Positions 9,701-18,413 are shown, numbered from the stretch's first letter. The stretch is DNA of 64,000 bases from Bacteroidota bacterium (GCA_020161435.1 JAIUNV010000007.1:62001-126000); one strand, 5' to 3'. The notes: a model not told the origin generated them from the letters alone. Translations and numbers: made by a program.

Positions 9701-9832
9701 AATGGGCTGGCGTGGCATTATACCTGGTATGACCAAAACGTAGCCTGGGCAAAGCTGGAGCTGGCTGCTCATACTGCCCAGATTGGCCTGTGGGCAGAGA
9801 AACAACCAGTTGCACCGTGGGAGTGGCGGTAA
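9701..9832 (+). pseudogene. Thermonuclease C-terminal fragment (copy A)
   Basis: A 43-codon fragment with the C-terminal signature of staphylococcal nucleases: NGLAWHYTWYDQN, then a Glu/Ala-rich helix and IGLWAEKQPVAPWEWR before the stop. There is no start codon and no N-terminal half. A second, more diverged fragment (GLAWYYTRYDQHAARAKMD) lies in the first unit near 9441-9500 and runs into the hairpin at 9537. Confidence 0.75.
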
Positions 9833-9931
9833 ATGCAGTAATGTAATGGTTATGGGATATTGTTGCTGTATTTGGCGCCTGTTTCGTGAGCCACGAACCA
9901 AGGCGGAGCTTATGCTGAGAATTGATTTTTA

Positions 9932-10444
9932 CTAAGGAGTTTCCCAGCTTTTCAGCCGGTTTTCTATTTCCTCTTTCAGCCGGGGATTGTTTTGGAAAGT
10001 GTTGTTGATACAACAGAGGCGTTGAAGTGCAGCAATAGCTGCCTTTTTTGTGATTAGCTGATGCAATAGCATTTGGTCGAACAGCCATAGCATGCCATGG
10101 TATTCGATAGCTTGCCTGCCTGCATGATAGCGCACCTTTGCATCGCTGGTGAGTACCATGCCGCCGGTTTTTGAGGCCAGATAGAGCACCGTTTTGTCAT
10201 TAAATGTTAGTCCATCTGGCAAAGGCAAGGCCTGAATGGATGACATGTCTTCTAAGGTTAATGCATGAATGAACAATCGTTGGCTGGATACAAATGTCCT
10301 TAAGATTTCTTGTTGCTCCGCATACAGCTCTGCAAATACGGCATCGCTGGTATGAATATCAATAGGTAGTTGGAATAACTGATGTGTGAGTGAGAGGTCG
10401 TGCAGGTCTATAAAAATACATGCATCGGTGAGTGCTATATTCAT
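9932..10444 (-). CDS. PIN-domain protein (probable toxin)
   Basis: A 170-residue PIN-like protein. The acidic residues expected of the PIN RNase site are visible: an N-terminal Asp in the first strand (IALTDACIFIDLHD), Glu near residue 39 (VFAELYAE), a central FNDKTVLYLA region and a TSDAKVRYHA strand. PIN proteins of toxin-antitoxin pairs cleave RNA in a metal-dependent way. Its start overlaps the stop of the preceding HTH/ImmA gene by four bases (ATGA), showing translational coupling. Target RNA is unknown. Confidence 0.75.
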   Translation of the reverse strand: MNIALTDACIFIDLHDLSLTHQLFQLPIDIHTSDAVFAELYAEQQEILRTFVSSQRLFIHALTLEDMSSIQALPLPDGLTFNDKTVLYLASKTGGMVLTSDAKVRYHAGRQAIEYHGMLWLFDQMLLHQLITKKAAIAALQRLCCINNTFQNNPRLKEEIENRLKSWETP

Positions 10445-11511
10445 TCTACCATTTGTAACTGTTTTCTGAATGCGAGTAAAGACTGGTTATTCAATACGGC
10501 TGCTTTGTCTATTGAAATTATTTCTTCAGCCAACGCCCGCATCAATAACTGATTGAAGCGGGTAGCCTTTTCTTCACCGGTGTAAGGTGCCGGTTCAGTT
10601 TGGCGCCAGCCATGCTGATAAAACATAAATATAAACTGTTTCAGGTAACTGTCGGTAATGATGCCCAAATCGTTGGCACGGAAGGCGAGGGCCTGCATGG
10701 ATATGCCGTACTGCTTTTTCAGATCGGCCAGTTCTTGCAGGTGCAGGCGATTGCGTTTGGCTCCGAATTCCATTTTGGCAGTAGACTCAGGCAATAACAT
10801 AGCTGCTGCAAAGCGGTTGCACATCCGTTCTCTTTCTTTTTCGGGCAAATGGTTGATGGGCAGTAAGAGGTGGCCTAATTCGTGTAAGGCGGTAAAACGA
10901 AGCCGGTCGGGGCTATTGAGGCGCACACTATTCAGGGCAATGACTGCAATTTGCTGGTCATTCACCCAGGCTTTCATACCATCGAAGCTGTCCTCGGATT
11001 GGAGGAGTATCATTTTTACATGCTGGTCTTCCAATAGTTCGAGCACATTGTATAATGGGCCGGTACCCCAATTCCATTGGGTTCTAACGTGGTTGGCTGC
11101 AACTTCCACCTCTGCCAGCTCGTTGATTTCCGGAAAGTTGGCTAAGGGATTGATGAAAGGAGTATTCAGGCCTAATAAGGACTCCAGTTCGAGATAGCGG
11201 GACACCGCAAACCGGGTAATGGCAGTGATGCGTTCCTGCTCTTTTACCGGCAGCTTGCTGAGCTTCCTGTACTCCGGAGTGCTGAGCTCTACGGTGTGGC
11301 GTTGGAAAAAGAAATCGAGGCGTACACCCAGCACCCTACTGAGCTGCAGCAGCATTTGGGTATCGGGTATGGCTTCGCCTTTTTCGTATTTGTGGAGTGC
11401 CTGCTTTGAGATGCTGATTTGTTCGGCTTGGAGTTTATTGGCCAGATCTTGTAAAGAAAACCCATTGAGCATACGGGCTTCTTTGAAGCGCTGTGAAAAT
11501 GGGGCTGACAT
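10441..11511 (-). CDS. XRE HTH / ImmA-IrrE metallopeptidase (probable antitoxin)
   Basis: A 356-residue two-domain protein. Residues about 5-65 form an XRE helix-turn-helix (RFKEARMLNGFSLQDLANKL through VLGVRLDFFF). The second half has the ImmA/IrrE zinc-peptidase motif HELGHLLL and a following conserved helix MCNRFAAAMLLP. Such proteins repress their own operon and may be inactivated or activated by proteolysis; paired with PIN, COG2856-type modules act as antitoxin and toxin. The ATG at 11511 places the HTH right at the N-terminus; an ATG at 11532 would add seven residues. It is cotranscribed with the PIN gene. Confidence 0.85.
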   Translation of the reverse strand: MSAPFSQRFKEARMLNGFSLQDLANKLQAEQISISKQALHKYEKGEAIPDTQMLLQLSRVLGVRLDFFFQRHTVELSTPEYRKLSKLPVKEQERITAITRFAVSRYLELESLLGLNTPFINPLANFPEINELAEVEVAANHVRTQWNWGTGPLYNVLELLEDQHVKMILLQSEDSFDGMKAWVNDQQIAVIALNSVRLNSPDRLRFTALHELGHLLLPINHLPEKERERMCNRFAAAMLLPESTAKMEFGAKRNRLHLQELADLKKQYGISMQALAFRANDLGIITDSYLKQFIFMFYQHGWRQTEPAPYTGEEKATRFNQLLMRALAEEIISIDKAAVLNNQSLLAFRKQLQMVE

Positions 11512-12232
11512 AATGCGAGAATTGTTGTGCAAAGGTAAGGGTAAGTTGACAAATTTCGATTCACGTTTATTCCACTTCAGTATTTATGTCAGTTTTTACT
11601 AGGGTATGGATGGGAGTAGGTTGACAAAAGTTGTATATTTGACTGTCTGTCAGAATTATGGTTGTCTACTTACGGGTTGCTAATGAAATGTTAAGCCAAT
11701 GTGGCAGGTTACAGTTATTGGCCCGTGATTTGGAGGGTGATTCTGAAAAAAAGAAGAAGCCCCCACTGGTTGGTCGAGAACCGGCGAGGGCGAAGGGAAG
11801 ATTTATAGCATGCTAGAAACTTCCCGGAATCGGTATGAACACCGGTGCCAAAAATAAGGGAAACCCCTAAACCCCTTACGATTTGTATCCGGGGCCATTG
11901 CGGCCCATCGATTTCCTTCACAGCATGTATGACGGCTAGAATGCCCGCTACTCCGCAAAATATTGTGGGCAATTATTGTATTCACCCATTTAAATGAAAA
12001 ACAATGGGATAGTATCAACTCTAACACCAAATACCCCGGCGCTGTACGGATGGTTAAAAGGGGGACTAAGAAAGTCACCAAAGTAAACGAAACGCAAAAG
12101 GGGCTAATGATATAGCCACTGTGTTTACAATACTTCGCAAATCAAAAGTTGTAATTCAGTATAGAGGTGGTGAGATATCATATCAAGGCTCTAACAGAAA
12201 TGAACTAGTAACACATAAATAAAAATAAAATA
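11512..12232. other. Intergenic region upstream of CBASS
   Basis: About 700 bases without a convincing gene. Divergent promoters for the toxin-antitoxin pair and the CBASS operon must lie here. Bases about 12004-12113 on the plus strand read as an open stretch (WDSINSNTKYPGAVRMVKRG and on to a stop) that looks like the tail of a lost gene, but I do not recognise it. The part next to the CBASS start is very AT-rich. Confidence 0.4.
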
Positions 12233-13198
12233 ATGGCAAAAGAGCATGTCAGTCACTCAGATATTGCAGAGTATGCAAAAGAAAAGGTGAATTTACCGAA
12301 GGACAAAGCCGATGAATATAGAGCCCAAGTGCAACGGTTAAGAGAGAAACTTGAGGGTTACATATCGGAGTATCCTGATTTTACTTTAAAGAAAATGATT
12401 TTATCGGGGAGCCTTGCAAAGGGAACTGCTTTAAAATCATTAAATGATATTGATGTTGCTTGTTACGTAAGCGGAGCCGAGGCACCAAAGGATGTTAAGG
12501 CTCTTATTGAGTACTTGGCAGAACGTTTACGCAAGGCATTTCCTAATTTTAAACCGGAACAGGTAAAACCTAAAACATATAGTGTAACAGTTTCATTTAT
12601 TGGCAGTGGCCTCGATGTTGATGTTGTGCCTATTTTATACAGCGGGGATCCAAATTGGTACGGTGATTTAGTTAGCCAGGATGATGGTTCGTTTTTGAAA
12701 ACTTGTATCCCGAGACATATTGAGTTTATCGGCAAAAGAAAGAAAAAACAAGAAGTCCACTTTTCACAGGTTATACGTTTAGCCAAACAGTGGGTATATT
12801 TTCTCAAAAGCGAGAATGAAAATTTTCGATTTAAGTCATTCATGGTTGAATTAATTATGTCGAAATTATTGGATAGCGGTAAAGATTTTTCAGATTATCC
12901 TGAAGCACTTCAGGAGTTTTTTACCTACTTAGCTAAAAGTGATTTGAAAGAACTAATTGCTTTTAATGATTATTACCCGTTATCAAGTATTGGTTCTCAT
13001 TCCAGTCCTGTAAAAATTATAGATCCGGTTAACGCTGAGAACAATGCTGCTAAACAATATAATATTCAGCAAGCAAAAGCTATTGTTGAAGCAGCAATTG
13101 ATGCAGGAGATGCAATTGACGCAGCTATGGCTGCTCCTACAAAAAAAGAAACAGTTTATTATTGGCAAAAAGTTTTTGGCCCTTCATTTCAAATTTAA
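12233..13198 (+). CDS. cdnC: CBASS CD-NTase (cyclic oligonucleotide synthase)
   Basis: A 321-residue cGAS/DncV-like nucleotidyltransferase, the sensor enzyme of CBASS. The signature is GSLAKGTALKSLNDIDV with GS at 59-60 and catalytic D72/D74; the third acidic strand is LDVDVVP (D128/D130). An OAS-like helical region follows. Together with HORMA, TRIP13 and NucC it makes a type III CBASS. Studied systems of this kind make cyclic triadenylate that activates NucC; the product here is inferred from the effector, and I use the CdnC label on that basis. The next gene starts five bases after the stop. The operon is visibly more AT-rich than the core genes in this window. Confidence 0.92.
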   Translation: MAKEHVSHSDIAEYAKEKVNLPKDKADEYRAQVQRLREKLEGYISEYPDFTLKKMILSGSLAKGTALKSLNDIDVACYVSGAEAPKDVKALIEYLAERLRKAFPNFKPEQVKPKTYSVTVSFIGSGLDVDVVPILYSGDPNWYGDLVSQDDGSFLKTCIPRHIEFIGKRKKKQEVHFSQVIRLAKQWVYFLKSENENFRFKSFMVELIMSKLLDSGKDFSDYPEALQEFFTYLAKSDLKELIAFNDYYPLSSIGSHSSPVKIIDPVNAENNAAKQYNIQQAKAIVEAAIDAGDAIDAAMAAPTKKETVYYWQKVFGPSFQI

Positions 13199-13203
13199 TT
13201 ATC

Positions 13204-13713
13204 ATGAGTTATAGTTATACTGTTTCACAATCATTTACCGAAACGCATGCAAAGCACATTGCATCAAAAGTTGCTACTGATTTAAAAAGAGTGCAAAGAT
13301 TTTATGGTCAGCCCAGTGACTATGATATCAGTTCATATGAAAGCGAGTTAATTGAATTACTGAAGAAAGGATACCTGGGAACTGTTACTTACGGATACAA
13401 GAAGAACGACAATTGGATTACCCCTACTCTGCGATATACAGCTAAAGAATTATATGGAATGAGTTCTTCAGATGATGATCCAGGAAGAATACCTGCAAAC
13501 GCAAATATTGAAGGGGCTTCATTCCATTCTTTTTTAACATACAGCTTGGCTTGGGATGGTTTATCCCAAGCTGAAAAAGATGCTTTTAAAAGAACTCTTC
13601 CTTTTCAACGAGTGTATGCTTCTGAACCTGGTATATCCGGGTATATGAGTGTAGACAAATCTTATTCTGCTGGCGGCAAATCATTAGATCGTTCAATTTT
13701 AAAAAGTTACTAA
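13204..13713 (+). CDS. cap7: CBASS HORMA-domain protein Cap7
   Basis: A 169-residue bacterial HORMA protein. Its opening (SYSYTVSQSFTETHAKHIAS) and the following DLKRVQRFYG and LLKKGYLGTVTYGYKK are characteristic of bacterial HORMA1 proteins. In type III CBASS the closed HORMA bound to a peptide activates the CD-NTase. I chose the ATG at 13204, just after the CD-NTase stop, because the family begins with this strand; an upstream ATG at 13162 lies inside the CD-NTase gene. The downstream TRIP13 gene starts at the very next base. Confidence 0.88.
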   Translation: MSYSYTVSQSFTETHAKHIASKVATDLKRVQRFYGQPSDYDISSYESELIELLKKGYLGTVTYGYKKNDNWITPTLRYTAKELYGMSSSDDDPGRIPANANIEGASFHSFLTYSLAWDGLSQAEKDAFKRTLPFQRVYASEPGISGYMSVDKSYSAGGKSLDRSILKSY

Positions 13714-14649
13714 ATGGAAAATTTGAAACCCAGTGCTGAGGAATTATTTGAGCAAGCGTATACTTATCCTGATACAGATATGAAAGAGAGATATTCTATG
13801 CTTATCGGTCTTGATGAGCAAAAGAATAAGTTGAAAAAAATATTAGGTCTCCTTGTCAATCCGACAGGAATTGAAGAGTGGGCCAAAAAACACCATCCTT
13901 CTGCAAAGAAAATCATCCATACTGTACTTAGGAGACCACCCCTAATTGTATTAGCGGGTGACGTAGGTGCTGGTAAAACTGAATTAGCATTAACCATAGG
14001 TGATGAAGTCGCAAGACAGGAAAAAATAAATATTACACTTTTACCAATAAGCCTGTCAGCCCGAGGTAATGGCCGTGTTGGACAAATGACGCAGTTAATA
14101 AGTACGGCATTTGAATATACAATTGAAAAAGCTAAAAAAATAAAAGGCCAATCTGGGGCTGCAAGAGGAGCCGTTATTTTATTGGTTGACGAGGCTGATG
14201 CGCTTGCACAATCCAGAGAAAATACACAAATGCATCATGAGGACAAAGCAGGAGTAAATGCTTTCATCCGGGGTATTGATAATCTTGGAAATGGTAAACT
14301 GCCAGCTGCAGTCCTAATGTGTACTAATAGAATAGGCTCTCTTGATCCTGCAATCAAAAGAAGGTCTGCAGAAGTTCTTTACTTTAACAGACCAAGTAAA
14401 GACCAAAGGCTAAATGTATTAAACGGACCATTACAAGAGTTGGGGTTTAATCTAAAAGACGTTGAAGAGATTGTGGAAATGACTGGAGAAAGCAAAGAGT
14501 TTGAATACGGTTTTACCTTTTCTGATTTAACACAAAGACTTATACCTTCTATCATTCTGGATGCATATCCTGATAAAAATGTGACCCCAACAAGGGCAAA
14601 GGAAATTGCAAAAGGCATTATACCTACTTCACCATTTAAAGAGTATTAA
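13714..14649 (+). CDS. cap6: CBASS TRIP13-like AAA+ ATPase Cap6
   Basis: A 311-residue AAA+ ATPase of the TRIP13/Pch2 type. Walker A is AGDVGAGKT (G82-T89). Walker B is AVILLVDEADAL (D159, E160). A sensor region (VLMCTNRIGSLDPAIKRRSA) follows. In type III CBASS, TRIP13 pulls the HORMA protein open and off the CD-NTase, keeping the system quiet in uninfected cells. It is directly adjacent to cap7 and two bases before nucC. Length and motifs suggest it is intact. Confidence 0.9.
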   Translation: MENLKPSAEELFEQAYTYPDTDMKERYSMLIGLDEQKNKLKKILGLLVNPTGIEEWAKKHHPSAKKIIHTVLRRPPLIVLAGDVGAGKTELALTIGDEVARQEKINITLLPISLSARGNGRVGQMTQLISTAFEYTIEKAKKIKGQSGAARGAVILLVDEADALAQSRENTQMHHEDKAGVNAFIRGIDNLGNGKLPAAVLMCTNRIGSLDPAIKRRSAEVLYFNRPSKDQRLNVLNGPLQELGFNLKDVEEIVEMTGESKEFEYGFTFSDLTQRLIPSIILDAYPDKNVTPTRAKEIAKGIIPTSPFKEY

Positions 14650-14651
14650 TT

Positions 14652-15371
14652 ATGGCAGATTGGTCATTAAAAACATTGCTTGAGGGCCTTCATGACGTTA
14701 TCCATCAAAAATTGGAGACAGCTCGTAAAACAATTGTACACCCTGGATCGAAAGGCGATGCCAGTGAAAAAATATGGCTTGAAATGCTCCAGACTTATTT
14801 ACCTAAAAGGTATCAAGCAGAAAAAGCCTTTGTTGTAGATAGTAATGGTGTTTTTAGCCAACAGATGGATGTAGTTGTTTTTGACAGGCAATACTCACCT
14901 TTTATTTTTGATTATGAAGGGCAGAAGATTGTACCTGCTGAGAGTGTATATGCTGTATTTGAAGCAAAACAGGCAATTAATGCAGACTATGTAAAGTATG
15001 CACAAGAGAAAGTGCAGAGTGTGAGGAATTTGCATCGCACTAGCTTGCCAATACCACATGCAGGTGGTGTTTATCCTGCCAAGCCGCCAGTGAAAATTGT
15101 AGGAGGAATTTTGACACTTGAAAGTGATTGGACACCAGCGTTCGGAAAATCTTTAGAAGATGTTTTGAAATTTGATTTAGGATGTTTGGATATTGGTTGT
15201 GTCGCTGCACACGGATACTTTTTATTTGATCTTCCTTTAAAACAATATCAGTTTTTTAATGGAGGCAAACCTGCAACAGCATTCCTGTTTCAACTTATAT
15301 CTCAGCTACAATATAGTGGAACAGTTCCGATGATTGATGTGCTTTCATATTTCAAATGGTTGAATAAATAA
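14652..15371 (+). CDS. nucC: CBASS effector endonuclease NucC
   Basis: A 239-residue NucC-type DNA endonuclease. The sequence matches the family nearly end to end (PGSKGDASEKIWLEMLQTYL, PHAGGVYPAKPP, GCVAAHGYF). The catalytic PD-(D/E)XK residues fall at D73 (QMDVVVFD), E104 and K106 (AVFEAKQ), the same numbers as I recall for E. coli NucC. NucC trimers bind cyclic triadenylate, assemble into hexamers and cut double-stranded DNA, killing the infected cell. Two bases separate it from cap6 and four from the next gene. Confidence 0.93.
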   Translation: MADWSLKTLLEGLHDVIHQKLETARKTIVHPGSKGDASEKIWLEMLQTYLPKRYQAEKAFVVDSNGVFSQQMDVVVFDRQYSPFIFDYEGQKIVPAESVYAVFEAKQAINADYVKYAQEKVQSVRNLHRTSLPIPHAGGVYPAKPPVKIVGGILTLESDWTPAFGKSLEDVLKFDLGCLDIGCVAAHGYFLFDLPLKQYQFFNGGKPATAFLFQLISQLQYSGTVPMIDVLSYFKWLNK

Positions 15372-15375
15372 CATA

Positions 15376-16443
15376 ATGGATAAAGCAAGTAGATATGCAG
15401 TAAAGGTGGCTTGTATTGCGGGAATCGGAAATGCATTACTAAATTTAATTCACCAATTAAATGAAATGGATAAAACTCAAGAACAGAAGTTTGATTGGGA
15501 AAGATTATTTTATGAAGGGTGTAAAGGTGCATTTGTCGGAGCAATTGCTGGATATATATATGGGTCAATCGTTGATTATGAAAATTCACTGGAGAAACCG
15601 ATAAATACAGACGCATATTTGCAAGCACTTGCATCAAAAGTTAAGTTGAAAAAATCAGATAAAAAGCATCTACTTTTAAGTGAAAAAGCAAATATTCTCG
15701 TATCGGTTCTAAAAAATAACTTTGCAGATAAATTGAATGGGGAGCCAGTTCGTATAGGTTCAACCGAAAAAGGAACCGCAATAAAGGATAAATTTGATAT
15801 AGATGTTTGCTTTGCATTCAAGTCTAAAAGCTTCAGTTCAACAAGAGAAATGTTTGAAAACGTTTTAGGATTTTTAGTAAGTCTAAAAGGGCAATACTCT
15901 ATTGCCGATGTTAGAGATCAAAAAAAATCTATAGGTGTATATATTAAAGTTGGAATTAATGAATGCAGAGTTGACATTGTTCCATATAAACTTACTGATT
16001 CAAAAAAAAATAGCAGTTCCGGTTATTTATTTGTTAATGATAATTCTTTTTTCTCTGATAACTCTAGCTATACTAAGACAGATATTGGTCTGCTGAAGAA
16101 GAGCCTATTAACTGAGACGCAAAAGCAGATAGTTATAGTTCTTAAGCAATGGAAGAAAAGAAATGGTCTGCCTTTAAGTTCCTATTTGTTGGAGAATTTA
16201 GTTTTGGATGCATATCGATGCAACTACAATCGAATTTCCCAGACGTTTACACAGCAAGTAATTATGGTAATAAATCATATTGCTAGTTACCTTGACGTTA
16301 TTGTTATAAGAAGTGTAGAAAATTCCAATAATATTCTAACTAACATTTCTGAGAAAAGCAAAAGTGAAATTATATATGCCTGCAAAGAAGTGATAAAAAA
16401 ATATGAATATCAGCCAAATTCAGTTTTAAAAGAATTTTACTAA
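15376..16443 (+). CDS. Second nucleotidyltransferase with hydrophobic N-terminus in CBASS operon
   Basis: A 355-residue protein starting four bases after nucC. Its core is a second polymerase-beta-type nucleotidyltransferase: GSTEKGTAIKDKFDIDV (GS at 128-129, D141/D143) and CRVDIVPYK (D200) give all three catalytic acids. The N-terminus differs from an ordinary CD-NTase: it has two weakly hydrophobic, glycine-rich segments (about 8-26 and 47-65, the latter GAFVGAIAGYIYGS). These could be membrane hairpins or a glycine zipper. It is as AT-rich as the CBASS genes and appears cotranscribed. A fifth gene of this kind is not part of the standard type III CBASS I know. It could be a second signal synthase, a regulator or an unrelated defence gene. 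Confidence 0.8.
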   Translation: MDKASRYAVKVACIAGIGNALLNLIHQLNEMDKTQEQKFDWERLFYEGCKGAFVGAIAGYIYGSIVDYENSLEKPINTDAYLQALASKVKLKKSDKKHLLLSEKANILVSVLKNNFADKLNGEPVRIGSTEKGTAIKDKFDIDVCFAFKSKSFSSTREMFENVLGFLVSLKGQYSIADVRDQKKSIGVYIKVGINECRVDIVPYKLTDSKKNSSSGYLFVNDNSFFSDNSSYTKTDIGLLKKSLLTETQKQIVIVLKQWKKRNGLPLSSYLLENLVLDAYRCNYNRISQTFTQQVIMVINHIASYLDVIVIRSVENSNNILTNISEKSKSEIIYACKEVIKKYEYQPNSVLKEFY

Positions 16444-16554
16444 ATTTAGTGTCAATTGTGGCTGTTTGGTGCGTTAATCAAGAAAGTATATTTGGGATTA
16501 CACAGAAATATTGCTCTAAACGTGGGGTCGATTGCCCTGATTTGCAGTAATGCC

Positions 16555-17024
16555 CTTTTTGGCCCGCTAGCCGGTAAACTGGTAGGTTGTTAGGTTGATA
16601 AGTTGGCAGGTTGGTAGGGTTTGGCAAATTGCCGTTATGATAACCGGTATTATCAATATGCTGCTTGTGGAAGGCCGATGTCTTTTCGTAAACGAAATGA
16701 GGGACTTGATGCACATTTATTTTTCTGACCCTGTAGAAAAAGGAAGTACGGATACGGCTGCATGGGATTGATTGCCCGGAGAAGGGGCAGCCGTTTGGGC
16801 AGGTGGCGAAGCAATTTGCCAATAAAGCCATTTATGGTAAGACCGTGAAGGTGGATAGTACTGATACCGACCGGTACGGCCGGACGATTGGCATTGTGTG
16901 GTACGATGAGCCGACGCAAAACCTGAATGAAGCTTTCTGTTTCGCCGTGGGAGTGGCGGTATATGCAGTAATGGTTCTGGGTTTTTTTGCAGCTGTATGA
17001 GGGTCACGTTTCGTGAGCCATGAA
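16555..17024 (+). repeat. Thermonuclease-fragment repeat, copy D
   Basis: A diverged copy lying between the CBASS operon and the KTSC/exonuclease genes. It starts with a GGTAGGTTGTTAGGTTG-type G-rich tract, continues with a degraded stretch resembling the GLAWHYTRYD region, and then holds the N-terminal half of the thermonuclease gene. It ends with the TTCGTG hairpin (17010-17024, one mismatch). The GTACTTTTTGC hairpin is absent here. Confidence 0.7.
16737..17000 (+). pseudogene. Thermonuclease N-terminal half with internal deletion
   Basis: The frame encodes the N-terminal half of a staphylococcal nuclease: EVRIRLHGIDCPEKGQPFGQ, then AKQFANKAIYGKTVKV and DTDRYGRTIGIVW. RLxGID, the PE pair and DRYGR are family hallmarks around the active site. 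After NLNEA the sequence jumps to the bases that encode PWEWRYMQ in other copies, now out of frame, so the middle and C-terminal parts are deleted. An in-frame TAG lies directly upstream. It shows what part of the gene the other copies lack. Confidence 0.75.
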
Positions 17025-17222
17025 CCAAGGCTGAGTATAATTTGGAAAAAAAATTAAGAAAGTAACTTTTTTCAGACAAAATCACCGATTTTCAGCAAAG
17101 TTTCTCCTGGAACAACCTCGAACCGGGAGCGTGATGATTACAAATTGGACCCATTTTGGGACCCCTGTTCGGTATTGTTCGAAAGAGATGCCTCTTTTTC
17201 ATAATAAATCAAACCGAACACA

Positions 17223-17450
17223 ATGGAAAGGTATTTAAACAGAGGTGGGAACTCCGGCGTCGCCGGTTACAGTATCACAGCCGACAGTATCACAGTTTAC
17301 TTCAATGATGGCGGGCAGTATTTGTACAACTACACCTATACAGGCCAACGTGATGTTGAGCACATGAAAGCACTAGCAGTTTCTGGAAGGGGATTAAACA
17401 GCTATATCAGTTCTGTGGTAAAAAAAAGGTATGCACGGAAAATCAGATAA
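17223..17450 (+). CDS. KTSC-domain protein
   Basis: A 75-residue protein that resembles the KTSC domain. It has YSITADSITVYFNDGGQYLYNY, then a VEHMKALAVSGRGLNSYISS segment ending in the KKRYARK tail. KTSC domains are small and often occur with nucleases or in RNA-related proteins; their function is poorly known. Four bases separate it from the exonuclease-BRCT gene, so the two are probably cotranscribed. Its start is preceded by about 200 bases of the repeat's far flank. Confidence 0.65.
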   Translation: MERYLNRGGNSGVAGYSITADSITVYFNDGGQYLYNYTYTGQRDVEHMKALAVSGRGLNSYISSVVKKRYARKIR

Positions 17451-17454
17451 AACT

Positions 17455-18363
17455 ATGCTACCAAAAAAACTAACCTTCACAGCTATCGATTTTGAAACTG
17501 CCAACTGGCAAAAGACTAGCGCATGCCAGCTTGGACTTACTATTGTAGAAGAAGGGATCATCAAAGAAACGCTCAGTTACCTTATTAAACCCGAACCATT
17601 CTTTTTTGCCCCCAGGCATATTGCCATCCATGGTATAACCCAAGATCAGGTTCTGAACCAAAAGACTTTCGTTGAGCTTTGGCCGGAAATACAGCTACAT
17701 ATCGATCATAAAATACTGGTGGCACATAACATGCCATTCGATAAGTCGGTGCTACTGAGCTTATTTGAGAATTACCAAATAGAAAACAAAGTGGTCGATT
17801 ATTTTTGCACCCTATATATGAGTAGACTTTACCTGCATCACCTGCCGGATCATCGTCTTCCTACGATTGTCGAACACTTGTTTAACGAAGAAATCCAACA
17901 CCATAATGCTTTCGACGATGCACTTGCATCTGCTAGAATAGCTATTGAGTTAAGCAGCAGAGAGGGGGTACCCGATTTTAATGCTATGACTGCTGCATTC
18001 TACGAGCTGCCAAGGTCTGAACGCAGGGTATATAAGAAAGAACCTCCCATCACCAGTTTTGTACAGGAAGAGGCATACAATGGATGCAATCAGCTTTCAG
18101 GAGAGGAGTTTTGCTTCACAGGCGATATCACTGGATTTACTAGAGCCGATGCCTGGCAATATGTAGTCAATCACGGAGGTAGAATAAATAATAGCATGAG
18201 CAACAGAACCACAGTGCTGGTCGTAGGAGGATACAATGGTGATTTTATAGATGGTCAGATAAGTTCTAAGCATAAAAAAGCTAATGAAATGCTGCAGCTC
18301 GGGAAAAAAATACGCATCATAAGTGATGAAGATTTTTTAGAAATGACCAGAAATATTGTATAA
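17455..18363 (+). CDS. DEDDh exonuclease with C-terminal BRCT domain
   Basis: A 302-residue protein. The N-terminal domain is a DnaQ/epsilon-type 3'-5' exonuclease with D12 and E14 (FTAIDFETAN), D96 (AHNMPFD), and H150/D155 (HHNAFDDA), so all five DEDDh residues seem present. The C-terminus (about 220-300; EFCFTGDITGFTRADAWQYV and TTVLVVGGYNG) is a BRCT domain like that of NAD-dependent ligase, which binds DNA ends. I chose the ATG at 17455, four bases after the KTSC stop; a start at 17431 would add eight charged residues inside KTSC. A role in DNA repair or degradation is likely. Confidence 0.88.
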   Translation: MLPKKLTFTAIDFETANWQKTSACQLGLTIVEEGIIKETLSYLIKPEPFFFAPRHIAIHGITQDQVLNQKTFVELWPEIQLHIDHKILVAHNMPFDKSVLLSLFENYQIENKVVDYFCTLYMSRLYLHHLPDHRLPTIVEHLFNEEIQHHNAFDDALASARIAIELSSREGVPDFNAMTAAFYELPRSERRVYKKEPPITSFVQEEAYNGCNQLSGEEFCFTGDITGFTRADAWQYVVNHGGRINNSMSNRTTVLVVGGYNGDFIDGQISSKHKKANEMLQLGKKIRIISDEDFLEMTRNIV

Positions 18364-18413
18364 AAAAAGGATAATGCTTATACCTTTTAATTCGATTTTA
18401 ATCGACGATTTCC

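Larger units (their letters stand above)
9255..9905 (+). repeat. Thermonuclease-fragment repeat, copy A (two units)
   Basis: Two tandem units of a repeat that recurs near 16.6, 19.3 and 23.6 kb. Each unit starts with a hairpin of 11-base arms GTACTTTTTGC / GCAAAAAGTAC (9255-9282 with one mismatch, 9537-9564 perfect). A C-rich part follows, then a GGTTGGTA tract and a fragment of a staphylococcal-nuclease gene. The first unit also has a TCCCGATAGCTATCGGGA-type palindrome. The second ends in the hairpin TTCGTG-AGC-CACGAA (9883-9897). Open frames across it are degraded, so I treat the block as repeat and pseudogene sequence. Confidence 0.8.

Noticed and set aside
9246-10088. Minus-strand frames through the repeat copies
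   Set aside because: They are shadows of repeat sequence rich in Pro, Gln and Thr. The plus-strand thermonuclease pieces explain the region better.
11715-12081. Overlapping minus-strand frames upstream of CBASS
   Set aside because: Compositions are unlike proteins, the frames overlap each other and no family is recognised. The plus-strand run near 12004-12113 looks more protein-like but has no start.
331-17137. GGGAGCGTGATGA found near 331 and near 17125
   Set aside because: The shared stretch is only 13 bases and the flanks differ, so it may be chance.
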